From NCBI GenBank assembly GCA_029204225.1, contig CM055092.1, forward strand, positions 68,999,614 to 69,063,613: a stretch of 64,000 bases of DNA, written 5' to 3'. The DNA comes from Diphasiastrum complanatum (lineage: Eukaryota > Streptophyta > Lycopodiopsida > Lycopodiales > Lycopodiaceae). The number at the start of each line of letters is the position of its first letter. Within the stretch, counting starts at the first letter, position 1. The position numbers were made by a program, and so were the translations under genes. Below the pieces are notes generated by a model, which saw only the letters and a program-made list of their open reading frames with translations, was not told where the DNA came from and ran no database searches. Shown piece by piece: positions 1 to 11,302 of the stretch.

Positions 1-2107
1 AAATATCAACCTAGAAAATTATTATCCTTAGTCTAACTTTCACATCAAACAAGTACTCAGAGAGAAACCTATTTCAAATCAATAATCTCTGCTCTTGAGT
101 ACAACTCAGGTTTGAAAAAGTACACTAAGCGATAAATTTCCCAAATGGGTTATATTCACCATAAGTTAGTAACATCACCTTCATGTAAAGCATTTACATG
201 AAACACTGGGTAAGATAACCTAACTTAAGAGATTAAAGTTAAAGAAATAATGAAATAATTATAATTACAGTCTGAAATCATCCACAAACTCTTGCAGATA
301 ATTCATAAGTTTTCAAGTACAAATATCCTTAGAATCCAATTCCAGGATATGATAATTCATTTAACTAGAATCTCTAGGAGAATCATTAAGATATAGAATG
401 ATTAAAACTCAACTCTGAGTATCCCAGATACTCTTTTGAGTTAAATGCTCCTATTTCCAGCACCAAATGCAAGAAAAATAACATTCATTCATCTTAATAG
501 ACTTGTCTGTCTCCTAAGATAACTGGAGATCCAATTCAAACGAAGAACTGTACTCAAGCATCTGCAGACCATAAACTGTAGTAGACTAACATCCACTAGT
601 TAAATTCAATTCTCCACAAATAAAATACTTATTTTGTGAGAATATCTGTGAGATCCATAGAACCTCAAATATAACACCGGGAGTAGAGAAATTCAAAACA
701 TTGATCTAAATTCTTACTCAAATAATAGATTAAGAATTACCACTACATTGAAGAATCATTACAATTTCTTATAATCCTCTGACAATAATTAAGTATCTAT
801 TTATGATTCGTCAACCATAAATATTTAGATTCATATGATTCGTCAATCAAGGAATACTCTATCCCAAGAATATTGTATATCCAATGCACACAATTTTAAC
901 TAATGAACCCAAATGATTCACTAATCATGTGTCTTACAAGCAATATAATTCAAAACCATCAGTTCCCGGTGAATCCACATCACACTGATCGTTTTACCAA
1001 TTAACTTCATCCTGGAGTAATCAACTACTCAAGTTAATTGCCAATGATTCAGAAATCTCAAATGTCTAGGTGAAGAATTCAATCATACTAGTATAACACC
1101 CCATTTAGATCCTTACCCAAATCATTTACAAGTTAATCCATAAATCTTCTATACAAAGATTTGTTAACTCTACAAGTATCTGCCAAAACAATACTTGATC
1201 ATATGTTCATGTTCACCGACTAGGTTAAGTGCACCAGATAACCTTAGTAACTAGGATTACACAGTAGATTCATACAAGATTAGTCGTGCACATATGAGAA
1301 TAATCTCACTATGACCCAGTACATAACACATTCTTATCCAGCAGATTCCTCCACTACCCACATATGTTACTCACATATCTCATTGAGATCTTGTAACTCA
1401 GCTACAAAATATTTTCTATTTCTCATGAGTAAATAACATATCCGGGAAATCTCTGAGACGAATAAAATTCACTCTCAGCAGTTTTCCAATCTTACTTACC
1501 TCTAATTACATAATTTCTCCACTGATTAACCCCTCTCTGATCCTAGTACTTAAACTAAGATTAGGTTGATCCAATACAAAACTCTCTAAATTCTGATCAA
1601 ACTTGTAACTTTTGACCTTTTACTGTACTAATAGATAATGATTCAAATTTCAAACCTGTTCTAGGTCTAGATTGTCCATACAATCCCTAGAGAATTTCTC
1701 TTATTTTGAAAAGTTCCAATTAGGTATCTTTCTCTGAATATGTCCAAAATTACTTTCAGACCAAATCTCATTTCTATGTCGCAGTTGGTACTCTTCTGAA
1801 AACTATGCAACCAACAGATTCCCAAATAGAATTTTATCCCACCACTTCACCCCTCCTTTTAAGGAAATTATAAATTTCCATAAAAGTTAACTGGAAAGAT
1901 GATATATTAAAATATTTAAATCCTAGAAAAGTCAGTAATAAGTGCTTCCACTAAAGGATTCACCCTATTAGACACAGGACTTTTCCCTCAAATATTTTCT
2001 CTCTGAGTGATAGAAATTACTATTCCATCAAAATCCATAGTGAACAAGATGCTTGCCACATCAGCCTACCACCTAAGCTTCACACATGCGAGATCAGAGC
2101 TGCCAGG
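1..2107. other. AT-rich DNA without a gene
   Basis: I see no supported coding region in either strand; every frame is broken by frequent stops. A pyrimidine run at about 1851-1864, purine-rich on the minus strand, could be the polypurine tract of a minus-strand retroelement, because a primer-binding-like site in the same orientation follows at 2108. No matching LTR pair was found, so this is only a suggestion. Confidence 0.5.
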
Positions 2108-2120
2108 GCTCTGATACCAC
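2108..2120 (-). other. Copia-type primer binding site (complement)
   Basis: GCTCTGATACCAC is the complement of GTGGTATCAGAGC, which matches the initiator-tRNA-Met primer site of plant Ty1/copia elements. Its orientation implies a minus-strand element whose 5' LTR would lie to the right. The DNA to the right is instead a plus-strand copia protease scrap, so the element is disrupted. Confidence 0.45.
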
Positions 2121-2167
2121 TATAAGGGAAGCTTCCTACATCCTCACCAACAAGCAAAAGCAACTCA

Positions 2168-2425
2168 TTGGAGTCATGGTGGATTGATATTGGGGCTAGC
2201 TCCCACAGGACCCTTCAAAAGAATTTTTTCTTAACTCTACTTTCCTTTAATGGTGCTACGAAGTCCATAGTTACATCAAGTAATGAAGAATGTAGAATAG
2301 AGGGTATTGGAACCATCCCTTTGTATCTAGGATCTTCCAAGAGAATGGATCTAGACAATGTTCTTTTTGTGCCAACAATCACCAAAAATTTGCTAAGAGT
2401 GGGACAACTTATATTAAACCGTTGA
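2168..2425 (+). pseudogene. Copia protease remnant
   Basis: The translation contains WWIDIGASSH, a degraded form of the copia aspartic protease motif WWIDSGASSH (Ser to Ile next to the catalytic Asp). It is followed by IEGIGTIPL and NVLFVPTITKNLLRVGQL, which match the end of the protease domain and the start of the pre-integrase region. Only about 85 codons survive. Gag is absent upstream and integrase downstream. It was once part of a Ty1/copia polyprotein and is surely non-functional. Confidence 0.75.
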
Positions 2426-4198
2426 AACACATCAGATAAATGATACAAATAAACCAAAGAAAATCTGATTGTAGAAAATCTAGATAGAACAGATCTTGCT
2501 GCCAAGTTATGGCCCACACAAACTCAATAGGGTAGATTTCACACCAACGGCATGTAGCTACAATCACCAAAATCAAGCATGCACTAGTGGAAGCCCTATG
2601 GGTATACCTATACCCTCCAAGTCCAATTCAATGCTAGTAATTTGCTGTGACACCTCACTAGACACATCAGCAGCCATCTCGTCCACTTCTCCTATGAGTC
2701 ACTATTAGATCCATACCAATCCACCATCTTGAGTTTTATGTCTCTAACCATTAATTATGACTTTAATTCCATGAGGGACCCAACCCCTCATAATCATAAT
2801 AATTTGTGGGTCAAGGTAGGCCTACTGACCTCCTTACGGGATAGTCAATTCGAGATCAGTTCATATGTGGACATGACACAAGTAATAACATCTCTAACCA
2901 TCGAGCAATATGTAAAGATGAAATGACTATCAATAACCACCAGTAGAGAAGCAAACAAAACAGTATTGATGCGAGTAATAAGCTGTCAATGAGTAATTGG
3001 TACAAAAAAGAGCGTGAGTAAAAAGAAAGTCGGGAAGAAAGATATTTAAATCGGTGACTAAAAGTGCAAACAAAGCACTTGCTAACTGGTGAATGTCCAA
3101 TAAAGTGTCTACTCTATTCACTAGTGAATTGGTGAGTAAATTTTTTTTACAGAAGCATCAAAAAACAAAGAGGGCGAGTTAAAAGCCTAAGTTTGCCAGG
3201 AAACTAGAAAGTGACTAAGTTTTTTTTATGTAGATAAGGGTCTGAGAGAAAATGAAGATGAACAGAGGGGGACGATTCTTAACCCCTTAGAGCAAGGCTC
3301 CTCAAGGCAAGTTCTCCCTTGGAGCTCCTACCTAGTCCATAAAATCAGTTTTGACATTTTAATGAAGAAAATGGTGGAGCCACATAACGAAATCTGTGGG
3401 GCAAAAAATTGTGGCAAATTTTTTTTACATGCATCCGAAAGGTGCAATTAAATTTTTTTTAGCTTTTTTAACACGCATTGTTATGCCCAAAAGCGGTGTA
3501 AAAAAAATTTACAACAAAAAGAATCCTTGAATCCTTGGACGACTGTCACATCGCCAGCAAAGTACGCTTTGGTTTTTTACTATTTTGTCTATTTCTCTTG
3601 AATTCATCTTCATCATTATAGAACAGTACTTTTCATAGCACATGAGAGTCTTTTGAAAAGCTGATAAAGCATTGATTCAGCTGACAACATAAAACAATGT
3701 ACAGCCACTCATTTAGCAATATGTAGATTAGAATTAGATTAAGCAAAGAAGAATCGTCAAAGATAATGACTCACAAAGCTTTGTCATTCATAGACAGGCA
3801 TATGATTGTAGTTACTACTGGTTATCTCTGTACTCTGATAATTTCCAGGACTGCTGGTGCGGGTGGCTTCTTTGAAGCCCACCTCTGCACTCCTACAATT
3901 GACCATTTTGTAGAGTAAATCACAATGCAAATTTAGTGATGCGGGTGGCCGAGAAGCTACACCACAGCAGACTTATAACGCAATATGCGTGTGCTAAAAC
4001 AATGGTCTATCAATTCTTTGCAGCAAATTGCACCTAATAAAATGGGCCTTCGCTGCAAACGCCATAGCAATGAGAAAATAGTAAAGAATCCAATGCTTAA
4101 AAACTACTAGGTAAGTCTCTGCCCACTTCCAGAGAACAAGACTGCAACTAGAGTTTATCATCATGTGAGCAGAGCGTATTTGATAGTATGGATGGGTG
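2426..4198. other. Intergenic DNA, no supported gene
   Basis: Several 60-70-codon open frames occur, but none shows a recognisable motif or composition. The last 200-400 bases probably hold the 3' UTR of the expansin, which reads right to left. No clear AATAAA polyadenylation signal was found on the minus strand. Confidence 0.45.
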
Positions 4199-5305
4199 CT
4201 AGAATTGTTGGCCACTGAAGGTCTGACCGAAATTCCAGTCAGCAGGTGCAGCGTCGTATGAAGTCACTGTAACGCCATCGCTGGTGGTGACCATGAAGGA
4301 GAGCGACTGCCCATCTAGATAGGCATTGCTCTGCCAGTTCTGTCCCCAGTTCCTCGACATGGGTTGCCATCCGGTTCTCGATCCTTTGATTGATACAGCG
4401 TGAACGTCCCCAGCTCCAGCAACATTTGACAGTAGAACCAGATTGAAGTATGAATGTCCATTGATGGTAAAGTGGATTCCCCCTTCTCTGATACATGGCA
4501 CTCTGCAGAATTTTGATTTATAGCAATTACTTCAGTTTTTAAGAAATATAACGAAAAAAGTTCTGCAAGGTGAAAAGAATAACAGAAGCTTGCAACAGTG
4601 GAAAACTATCTATCTTGTTTCAAGGACTACCTACCTTCGGAAAACCACGGGAACTATGCCTCCTCTAAACACAGCTATTTTCTGGAAAGCAGGCTCTGCC
4701 ATATCAAAGTGCTGAAGTGGAGGGTTACACCAGCCCCCATTGTCGTTGGCAAGCGCATTGTTGGGTGGACAGAAGTTGGTGGCTGTAACGAGGATAGATG
4801 GAGCCCCAGGAACACACCACTGAGGATCAGAAGTGCATTTTATTTCGAAACAAGCCCCGCAAGACAGACCTCCGTTGAAAAGGGCTGTGCTTAGTGCCAC
4901 AGTGTTGGTTCCATAGCCGGAACTGTAAAGATTTCCATACCCACATGCACCCCCTGCCAAATGCACATGTATTAAAAACAAGTTCAAAATTGAGAAGACA
5001 AAAAATTGCATATGTATTGCATTGAGGTGAGCATTTAACATAAGATGCAATGCAGAGAACATAAAGCACAAGCGTTATGAGCAGTAGAACTTGAAAAAGG
5101 GAGAAGGAACAAGATGTTCACCCATAGTTCCAGAAGCGTCCCCGCCTCCGTAAAACGTTGCATGCGCATCACCCCATTCTCCAGCGGAATATGGTTGACC
5201 AGAGCTGTGCCCCTGGCCTCGGCCATGGCCATGGGCGTAGACGTGAGCTGAGGCTATGAGAATCACACACACGACAATCACCACAGTAACTACACCCACA
5301 GCCAT
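4199..5305 (-). CDS. EXPA: Alpha-expansin, three exons
   Basis: This encodes a secreted cell-wall-loosening protein. Expansins act at pH-sensitive cellulose-xyloglucan contacts without hydrolysis. The proposed exons, read leftwards, are 5305-5122, 4953-4635 and 4502-4199. Both introns are GT-AG, and the joined frame gives 268 residues, close to the usual 250-260. Residues 1-24 form a hydrophobic signal peptide. A short His/Gly-rich stretch follows, then the six-stranded barrel domain with [11 protein letters not shown] (60-70), eight or more Cys and the HFD motif (143-145). The CBM63 domain begins near FRRVPC (166-171), carries [14 protein letters not shown] and ends FSGQQF. The intron positions after TMG and within FRR fit plant alpha-expansins. 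HFDM replaces the usual HFDL. There are no stops or frameshifts, so it looks functional. The paralogue cannot be named. Confidence 0.93.
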
Positions 5306-5307
5306 TC

Positions 5308-5809
5308 CTGTAGAACGATCTTTTATCAGTTTTTGTTTGACCTATGCAACAAATCAGAAATACAATCTTCACTAAATGGTAGAGCGGCTACAATGGACAC
5401 ATGAGCTTCGCTTTCACGAAGCATTCGAGCTCTTAAACTTCTACAGACTACAAAATGCTAGAGCTAGAACATGTTTTAGTTCTGCGTAGGGGAAAAGCCA
5501 AGGTGAGCATTGTAAAATTCTGGCATGATTTGAAGAAAATGGAAACAAGAACCAGCCCAAAAGAACTACAAAAAGCTGAGTGATTAACTAGGCAGTCAAA
5601 CGATATCAGAGAGAGATTCTCAATCCGAATGCATCATCTGGGTACACAACAATGCTTTTCGTCCTATCAGTGATGGCTACAATGCATAACAGAAATTCAG
5701 AAGTTAACATTGAAAATCTAACACAAAAAATAAGAGCAGCTAATACTGTGAACCAGATTGTGGGTAACTAGAAAAAGATTGCTGAATGCTACAAGCACTG
5801 GAAGCTTAC
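5308..5809 (-). other. Candidate 5'-UTR leader intron of the expansin
   Basis: On the minus strand a donor-like AGA|GTAAGC sits at 5809, and an acceptor-like TTCTACAG|GA lies two bases before the ATG at 5305. The 502 bases between contain no ORF. A leader intron would explain the roughly 600-base gap between the ATG and the TATA-like box. This is inference without transcript evidence. Confidence 0.4.
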
Positions 5810-5947
5810 TCTGGAGAGATCAGAACACAGGCTAGAGCTCTGAGCTATGGAAAATGAGGCTCGGACCGCAGATCATAAGAAAAGGCGAGTACAAAAGCAA
5901 GCATCAGGGGCAGTAGTGAGGGGGTGGCAAGGAAAACGCCCAACAAA

Positions 5948-5956
5948 ATTATATAG
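5948..5956 (-). promoter_or_regulatory. TATA box of the expansin gene
   Basis: The minus strand reads CTATATAAT here, in an otherwise fairly GC-rich stretch upstream of the expansin. If it is used, transcription would start near 5915-5925. It is the best TATA match upstream of the ATG on this strand. Confidence 0.45.
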
Positions 5957-5989
5957 CAGAATTCCCAGCCCCTCCACTATGGGCCATGT

Positions 5990-6380
5990 GCCCCCACGAG
6001 CCCGAAGCCGAACCTAGCCGGCCCTTCACAGGGACCGGGAAGGGCCCCGCCCTGGGCCTTCACCGGGCCCCTTCACTCATGTACCGACAGCGCAGGCTTG
6101 AAAGGTGACAGGCAAACCGTTAAGCGGTTAACTGTTAAAGTAATGATAGTAGGTCACCCACAACCCACGGCCAAGGGCGTCTGTGACCCACACCTGCTCC
6201 AGTGGACCTGAAACTTCATCCGTACCGTCACCTTCAAAACCCGCCCAGGCCCTCCCCTTCGACTCCATGAAGTTTAAGTGTGAAGCTAATGCCACGCCAC
6301 ACCCTGGGACCCTTTTTGTTTCCTTTTTTCCCCTTCTTTTATGATACCCAGGTAGTCTCTATTGTAAGGTGCTGTTAGGT
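5990..6380. other. GC-rich region upstream of the expansin
   Basis: This is the most GC-rich stretch in the first 40 kb, with runs such as GGGACCGGGAAGGGCCCCGCC near 6030-6050. No ORF or known element is evident. It lies just upstream of the expansin TATA box and may be distal promoter. Part of it could equally be an old insertion. Confidence 0.3.
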
Positions 6381-6387
6381 CCTGTTT

Positions 6388-6695
6388 GGTGCATGTTCCA
6401 AAAAGGTGGCCTTCCTTTCACATCATGCTTTATGTTGGCTCTATTTTTTGTACATAAGAACCTTGGTAGTCCCTCTTTGCCACCTAGTTGCAACCTTGGT
6501 CGTCCCTCTTTGTCACCTAGTTGCACATGCGTTGTCGTTAGATAGTCCTTATTTTGGTAGGTCTAAAAAAGGCGACCTTGTCTAGGTTGGTGCATGTTTA
6601 AAAAAGGTAGCCTTAGTTTCACACTACGCTTTATAGTTGTCACTCTTTTAGTACAGAAGAACCTTAATAGTTCCTCTTTGCCACCTTTGCCATTT
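6388..6695 (+). repeat. Local imperfect duplication
   Basis: A block of about 110 bp starting TGGTGCATGTTCC at 6388 recurs about 200 bases later near 6588. Both copies share AAAAAGGT.GCCTT, TTTCACA..A.GCTTTAT and AAGAACCTT..TAGT.CCTCTTTGCCACC. Inside the first copy a 33-bp unit (CCTTGG.CGTCCCTCTTTG.CACCTAGTTGCA) is itself tandemly doubled. No coding potential is seen. Confidence 0.6.
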
Positions 6696-6973
6696 CTTGC
6701 GATTATCACATGAGAGACGGCATCGATTGTTATAAGTTATGTGTTTGACATAATTTTCATACAACTATGATTAAAACAAATTTGGAAAACAACTTCCACG
6801 GTAGTGAAGGCCATCTCTCAACAATGGTGAGGCCATGTCGCATTTTAAAATTCTTGAAAACACTAAAATGTGCGGTCATAAAATCATTTTCAAAACATTA
6901 TAGACAAGAGTTCAAGACAAGAGTTCAAGAGATATGGAATATAAGGAGAGAAATAAAATACTAGTAAGTAGAC

Positions 6974-6976
<3 letters not shown>

Positions 6977-7039
<63 letters not shown>
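6977..7039 (+). repeat. (CT)n microsatellite, 63 bp
   Basis: This is an uninterrupted TC dinucleotide run. It is the first of eight long CT/GA tracts in the window. Confidence 0.97.
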
Positions 7040-7041
<2 letters not shown>

Positions 7042-7237
7042 AATTTAACTTGCCGCAACGAACCTCTTATCAATGCAACTATGATGACAATACAAGTCCA
7101 CATTGCCTCAAATAACCACTGCAATGTGGCATAATGAGATTGGGAATTGTTAAAATAGCAAGACTTGTAGGCTACTTAGAATTACCAACGATTAAACACA
7201 AAAACTCTTATTCTTGTTGTAAAACTTGCATCTTTTC

Positions 7238-7391
7238 AAATTATGTTGGCAAGTGCAAGAGCAAAAGATCTTCAAGTAGATTAGAGGGATGTACAAACTC
7301 CATTCTTGAAGGGTTACATCCATGAAGATATCTACATGTAACAGCCTGAAGGCTATGTCGTTGAGGTCTTCAAGATCGAGTGTGTAAGATA
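7238..7391 (+). pseudogene. Copia reverse transcriptase remnant
   Basis: One frame reads RDVQTPFLKGYIHEDIYM, a stop, then QPEGYVVEVFKIECV. This matches the copia RT block DVKTAFLNG..EEIYMEQPEGF. Two in-frame stops are present, and nothing of the element remains on either side. Confidence 0.7.
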
Positions 7392-7671
7392 GCCTCGAGT
7401 TTTGGGTTGATTAGTACAATGATGAAGAAGAACACATGCCTCTAAATATGAATATATGACCCGACGACATTGTCTCTAGTTAAAATACTTAACCACATTA
7501 GTCCATATATTGGTAAACTTCAAACTACATAGGTACATGTCACAGTTCGACAGTAAGCATAGGTACCACATGTAGTTACTGTGATCCAATCCCCCGGTCA
7601 CATTTAATAAGTCTGATAAAGCTTTGAATCTAGATGGTATGTCATAGATTTGAGAATTTGGCGCTGAACTT

Positions 7672-8795
7672 GTGGCAACAATCACTATGGCTAGGCCAAG
7701 ATCCAAAATTGAATCGATCATTCTTCACAATGAGAAGGATGAAGCTGGAATTTGGAAACCAACAAAATACATGAAAAACTCATGGGTTCTACTGCATCCG
7801 TCCTCAAAAGGCATGTTTCAACCAAGGAAGAAGGGAAAGTTGACATTCAAATATTATTGGAAAGCAAAGATCATTGATTTTAGGACTTCTCCAGGAGGGC
7901 AATCAATCTCAAAAGTCCTGGTTTAGCATGTCTATATGCATTCAGAACTATATCTACAAGATTTTTGGTTCATGATCGCCAAAAATGTAACTATAAGCTC
8001 AAAAATTGCTAGGATCTATATTTTAACATTTATGCTCTGGAAACTTGTAGAAATCATATCAGTTATCATATATGTATTGCATTCTTGCATATTTATATCC
8101 GTCCAGCATAAGTGAATGGGAGGCAACCCAATCCCTGGCAGGTATATTGGATGTGACTCATTCGGATATTGGAAGATTACAATACATAGGAAGAACTTCT
8201 AAAGAGCTTGCAGATAGTAGAATATTCTTCTATGAGTCCAAGTACATTCCGGATATGCATGGAGGTTTCAGAAGCTTGAAGATATCCCAATGCCACATTT
8301 TCGAAGGGCTTGCACCTGATAGTATTGTGTCAAAATCTTTTAGATGCAAATTACTATTAGATTTGAAAAACTCAATGAAAGTGAGCATTGGATCAAAAGT
8401 CAAATTGGTTTTTGTCCTTATATGTATTCGTCGATTTCTTTTCAAATGCAAATGTTCATAGAACACCAACATTATTTGTTTGTAAGGATGTGCCAGATGA
8501 CACTCTTTTAGATCTAATGGATGTGGGTTGGGATTGAGACAAATGCTTAGCCTTACATTCAGTTACCATAGATGGGAATGAATAAGTGGGATCTAGATGC
8601 CACTAGATCAAGACCTTCAAATGGATGGTCACACAAATAAAAAAGAAGTCCACGTTTTCAACAATGAGGGTATGCTAACTACGATTGAACTGGAGGATCA
8701 TTGGAGCTTGAGTTATATCAAACAAGAGCTGGTCTTAATGCACTATGAAATTCTACCTGAACACTTCATATTCTTAAAAAATGGAAAGCTGGTAA
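7672..8795 (+). pseudogene. Remnant of an unrecognised multi-exon gene
   Basis: I do not recognise this family. Separate stretches read like real protein: 7672-7926 (GIWKPTKYMKNSWVLLHPSS), 8111-8420 (SLAGILDVTHSDIGRLQYIG), about 8461-8540 (TLFVCKDVPDDTLLDLMDVG) and 8660-8795 (EVHVFNNEGMLTTIELEDHW). Between them are frame changes and AT-rich spacers with plausible GT/AG boundaries, for example after FLKNGKL at about 8791. Stops where Trp might be expected (near 8537 and 8583) suggest decay. It may be a spliced gene or a gene fragment carried by a transposon. No retrotransposon motif is visible. Confidence 0.35.
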
Positions 8796-8799
8796 TATT

Positions 8800-9188
8800 C
8801 TCTTGTTATTTGCAAATCAATCAGTCACTATATATGTAACTCTATTCATCATAAGCACCAGAATAACAAGTTGTTGTTTTTCTCATACTAATATGAAGAA
8901 GACAGGAAAACACACTCTGCAAGGATCTTCCTACAGATATGAACATTGTAGAAGAACAATGACAACTCATACAATCAATTTTACAAACTGATATCTATAT
9001 TTAATAAAATATCACCCAAATTTGGGGATTTAGTACAACTGTGCAAATAATTCTTTTTCTGTATTCACTATATGTCTGTATTTCATTATATGTCTATGTT
9101 TGTGTATTTGTCTAAAACTATGTATATCTATTCAGCTTGGATATTCACAAATTTCTCAGACTCATTTAGAATCTAAACATCAACTGGC
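8800..9188. other. AT-rich spacer
   Basis: No gene or repeat is supported. A TATGTCTG/TATGTCTA motif recurs around 9068-9100 but is too short to interpret. Confidence 0.4.
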
Positions 9189-10651
9189 TTAGATGGCCCT
9201 GGAAGAGTCTTTGGTCTCCAGTTGTTGCCTTGGCCAATATCTGATCCTTGAGATAAGTAATGATATCAGAATATAACGATTTGTAGATGAAATCTCGAAT
9301 AAATATTCGTCTGGAAAATCATCATTGATAGGATCTTCAATTTTTCCAGTGCTGAGTCGCGATAGATAATCAGCATTTGTATGATACTTTCCTTGACGAA
9401 GCTCTACTTGATAAGTGAATTCTTGCAGAAGTAGAACCCATCGAGCAATTCGTCCTGATAGATCTGGTTTATTTACAAGATACTTAAGAGCATAATGATC
9501 CACATGAAAAATAAATGCATATCCTAGCAAATAATGCCGAAATTTTTTAGCAGTGAAAATCATGCCAAGTGCTTCCCTTTCTGTAGCCGAATAATTTTTA
9601 TCTGATGCACTGAGCTGTCGACTCGCAAAGTAGATGGGATGATCCTTCTTCTGGTCGCCCTTTTGGCTTAGACAGACACCAATAGCAAATGCGGAAACAT
9701 CCACATAACTGTGAAATAAAATAGTCCAGTTGGGTGGTCTCAAAATAGGAGCATTGATCAACCTTTGCTTAAGATCTTCAAATGCTTTCTGTTGTTCATT
9801 CCTCCACAAGTATTCCACTTGTTTCTTCAGTAGATGTGTAAGAGAGACAGCAATAGAAACATGATTATGAATAAATCTCCTGTAATAGCCAACATGTCCT
9901 AAGAAAGCTCTTAGTTCACGCAAATTGGTTGGTATCAGGAGGTCCTCTATAAGCTTGACATTATCTTTGGCGACTTCTATTCCTCTGTTAGATATTCTGT
10001 GTCCGAGCAATATTCTTTCTTTCATACCAAAAAAAATTTCTCTGGATGAAGAGATAAACAAGTATCTCGACACCGTTGCAATGTTAATTTCAGCTTCTGC
10101 AGGTGTGTCTTTATATCACTGTACACACAGAAATCATCAATAAATATTTCTAGAAAAGTTCTCAGGAAGGCAGCGAAAATTAACATCATGATTTGTTGAA
10201 AAGTCGCTGGAGCGTTACAAAGACCAAAGGGCATTTTGTTGTAGGCATAAGTGCCCCAATCCATCGTGAATGTGGTCTTTGAGCGATCCTCCTTTCGCAC
10301 TCCCACCTGATTATATCCAAAAAAGCCGTCACAGAAACTGTAACGCTCTTGACTAGCAACCTGATCTAGGATGGAACCAGTAAAAGGCAAAGGATGATGG
10401 TCCTTCTTGGTGGCAGCATTGAGTTTTCGGAAATCCTGGCATATTCGTATTTTTCTAGTCTTCTTCTTCGGGATGACAACAATGGGTGAAATCCATTCAC
10501 TACTTAAGATGGGATAGATTATACCTACCTTAAGGTGTTTGTTAAGTTCGTCCTTGACTATAAGAGAGTATTTAGAATTGAGACGATACTATCTCTGAAC
10601 AGATACAGACCTTCCTTCAGATCAATTCAGTGCTCTCCAAATTCTGCAGGT
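9189..10651 (-). pseudogene. Ty3/gypsy RT-RNase H fragment (left arm)
   Basis: Read right to left, this encodes gypsy reverse transcriptase with GFFGYNQVGVRKEDRSKTTF, KMPFGLCNAPATFQ and the catalytic EIFIDDFCVYS. RNase H follows with AIGVCLSQKG, YFASRQLS, YSATEREAL and ADYLSR. RT is split by a frameshift near 10030, where this copy has lost one G beside a T run compared with its twin at 14911-16231. Homology with the twin ends near 9235, where a different sequence (GQGNNWRPKTLPGPSKPVDV in one frame) takes over. The right end abuts a copia LTR at 10654, so copia may have inserted here. Gag, protease and integrase are missing. Confidence 0.9.
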
Positions 10652-10653
10652 AT

Positions 10654-11302
10654 TGTGAAAGATTTCAGATCCTTAAGATCCAATCTACTTGAATGATCTT
10701 TGGTTAGAAAGAGAAATACACTACCAATTTCACCAATGTAGAAAAATCAGCATCTACACACAATTTGAGATGCAAACACTAATAGAACTTGATCAAACTT
10801 GAATGAAATGATTATGTACTGTTGCTGTCTATACAAAACCAGCAAGCTACTATATTTCACACGTGTGGATCCAAAAATAGCAAATATAGATCATTCTACA
10901 CATAGAATTGCAAGCAATCACCAAGATAGTGCACAATGGATAGTAGAACCCAAGAGAACCATGTATAAGCATGAAATGAGATAGATAAGAGAGAATATGA
11001 CTCTCTCCACGAGTTACATCCTTTTATAGCAGGTCTAAATCCTATTTGGCCACTTGGCTTTCCCACCAAAATGCTAACCCTAGCAATTTTGGGTCTAGAT
11101 TCAATGTACCCAACTTATTCAAATTGAATCTACTCAAACTCGCATTCTATCTTTCCCACACTTTCAAAAAGTGTTTATTCAAATGAAACATAGACTAATG
11201 AACTTTGAAAAGTCAACCTCTAAGTCTAAAACAAGTTTTGGCCTCAATATGCCAAATATGGAAATATTGCAAAATGTGATGAAACTAGTTGAATTTTTCA
11301 CA
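10654..11302 (-). repeat. Copia E LTR (3' LTR of a minus-strand element)
   Basis: This 649-bp segment begins TGTGAAAGATTTCAG and ends TTTTTCACA, with TG...CA ends. On its right the minus strand carries the purine tract GAAGTGGGAG just before TGTGAAAAATTC, as expected for the polypurine tract next to a 3' LTR. It is homologous along its length to 19748-20463. The TGTGA start supplies the stop codon of the chimeric ORF upstream. Confidence 0.8.

Noticed and set aside
4598-4894. Plus-strand ORF across the expansin
   Set aside because: It is the antisense shadow of expansin exon 2, with no independent support.
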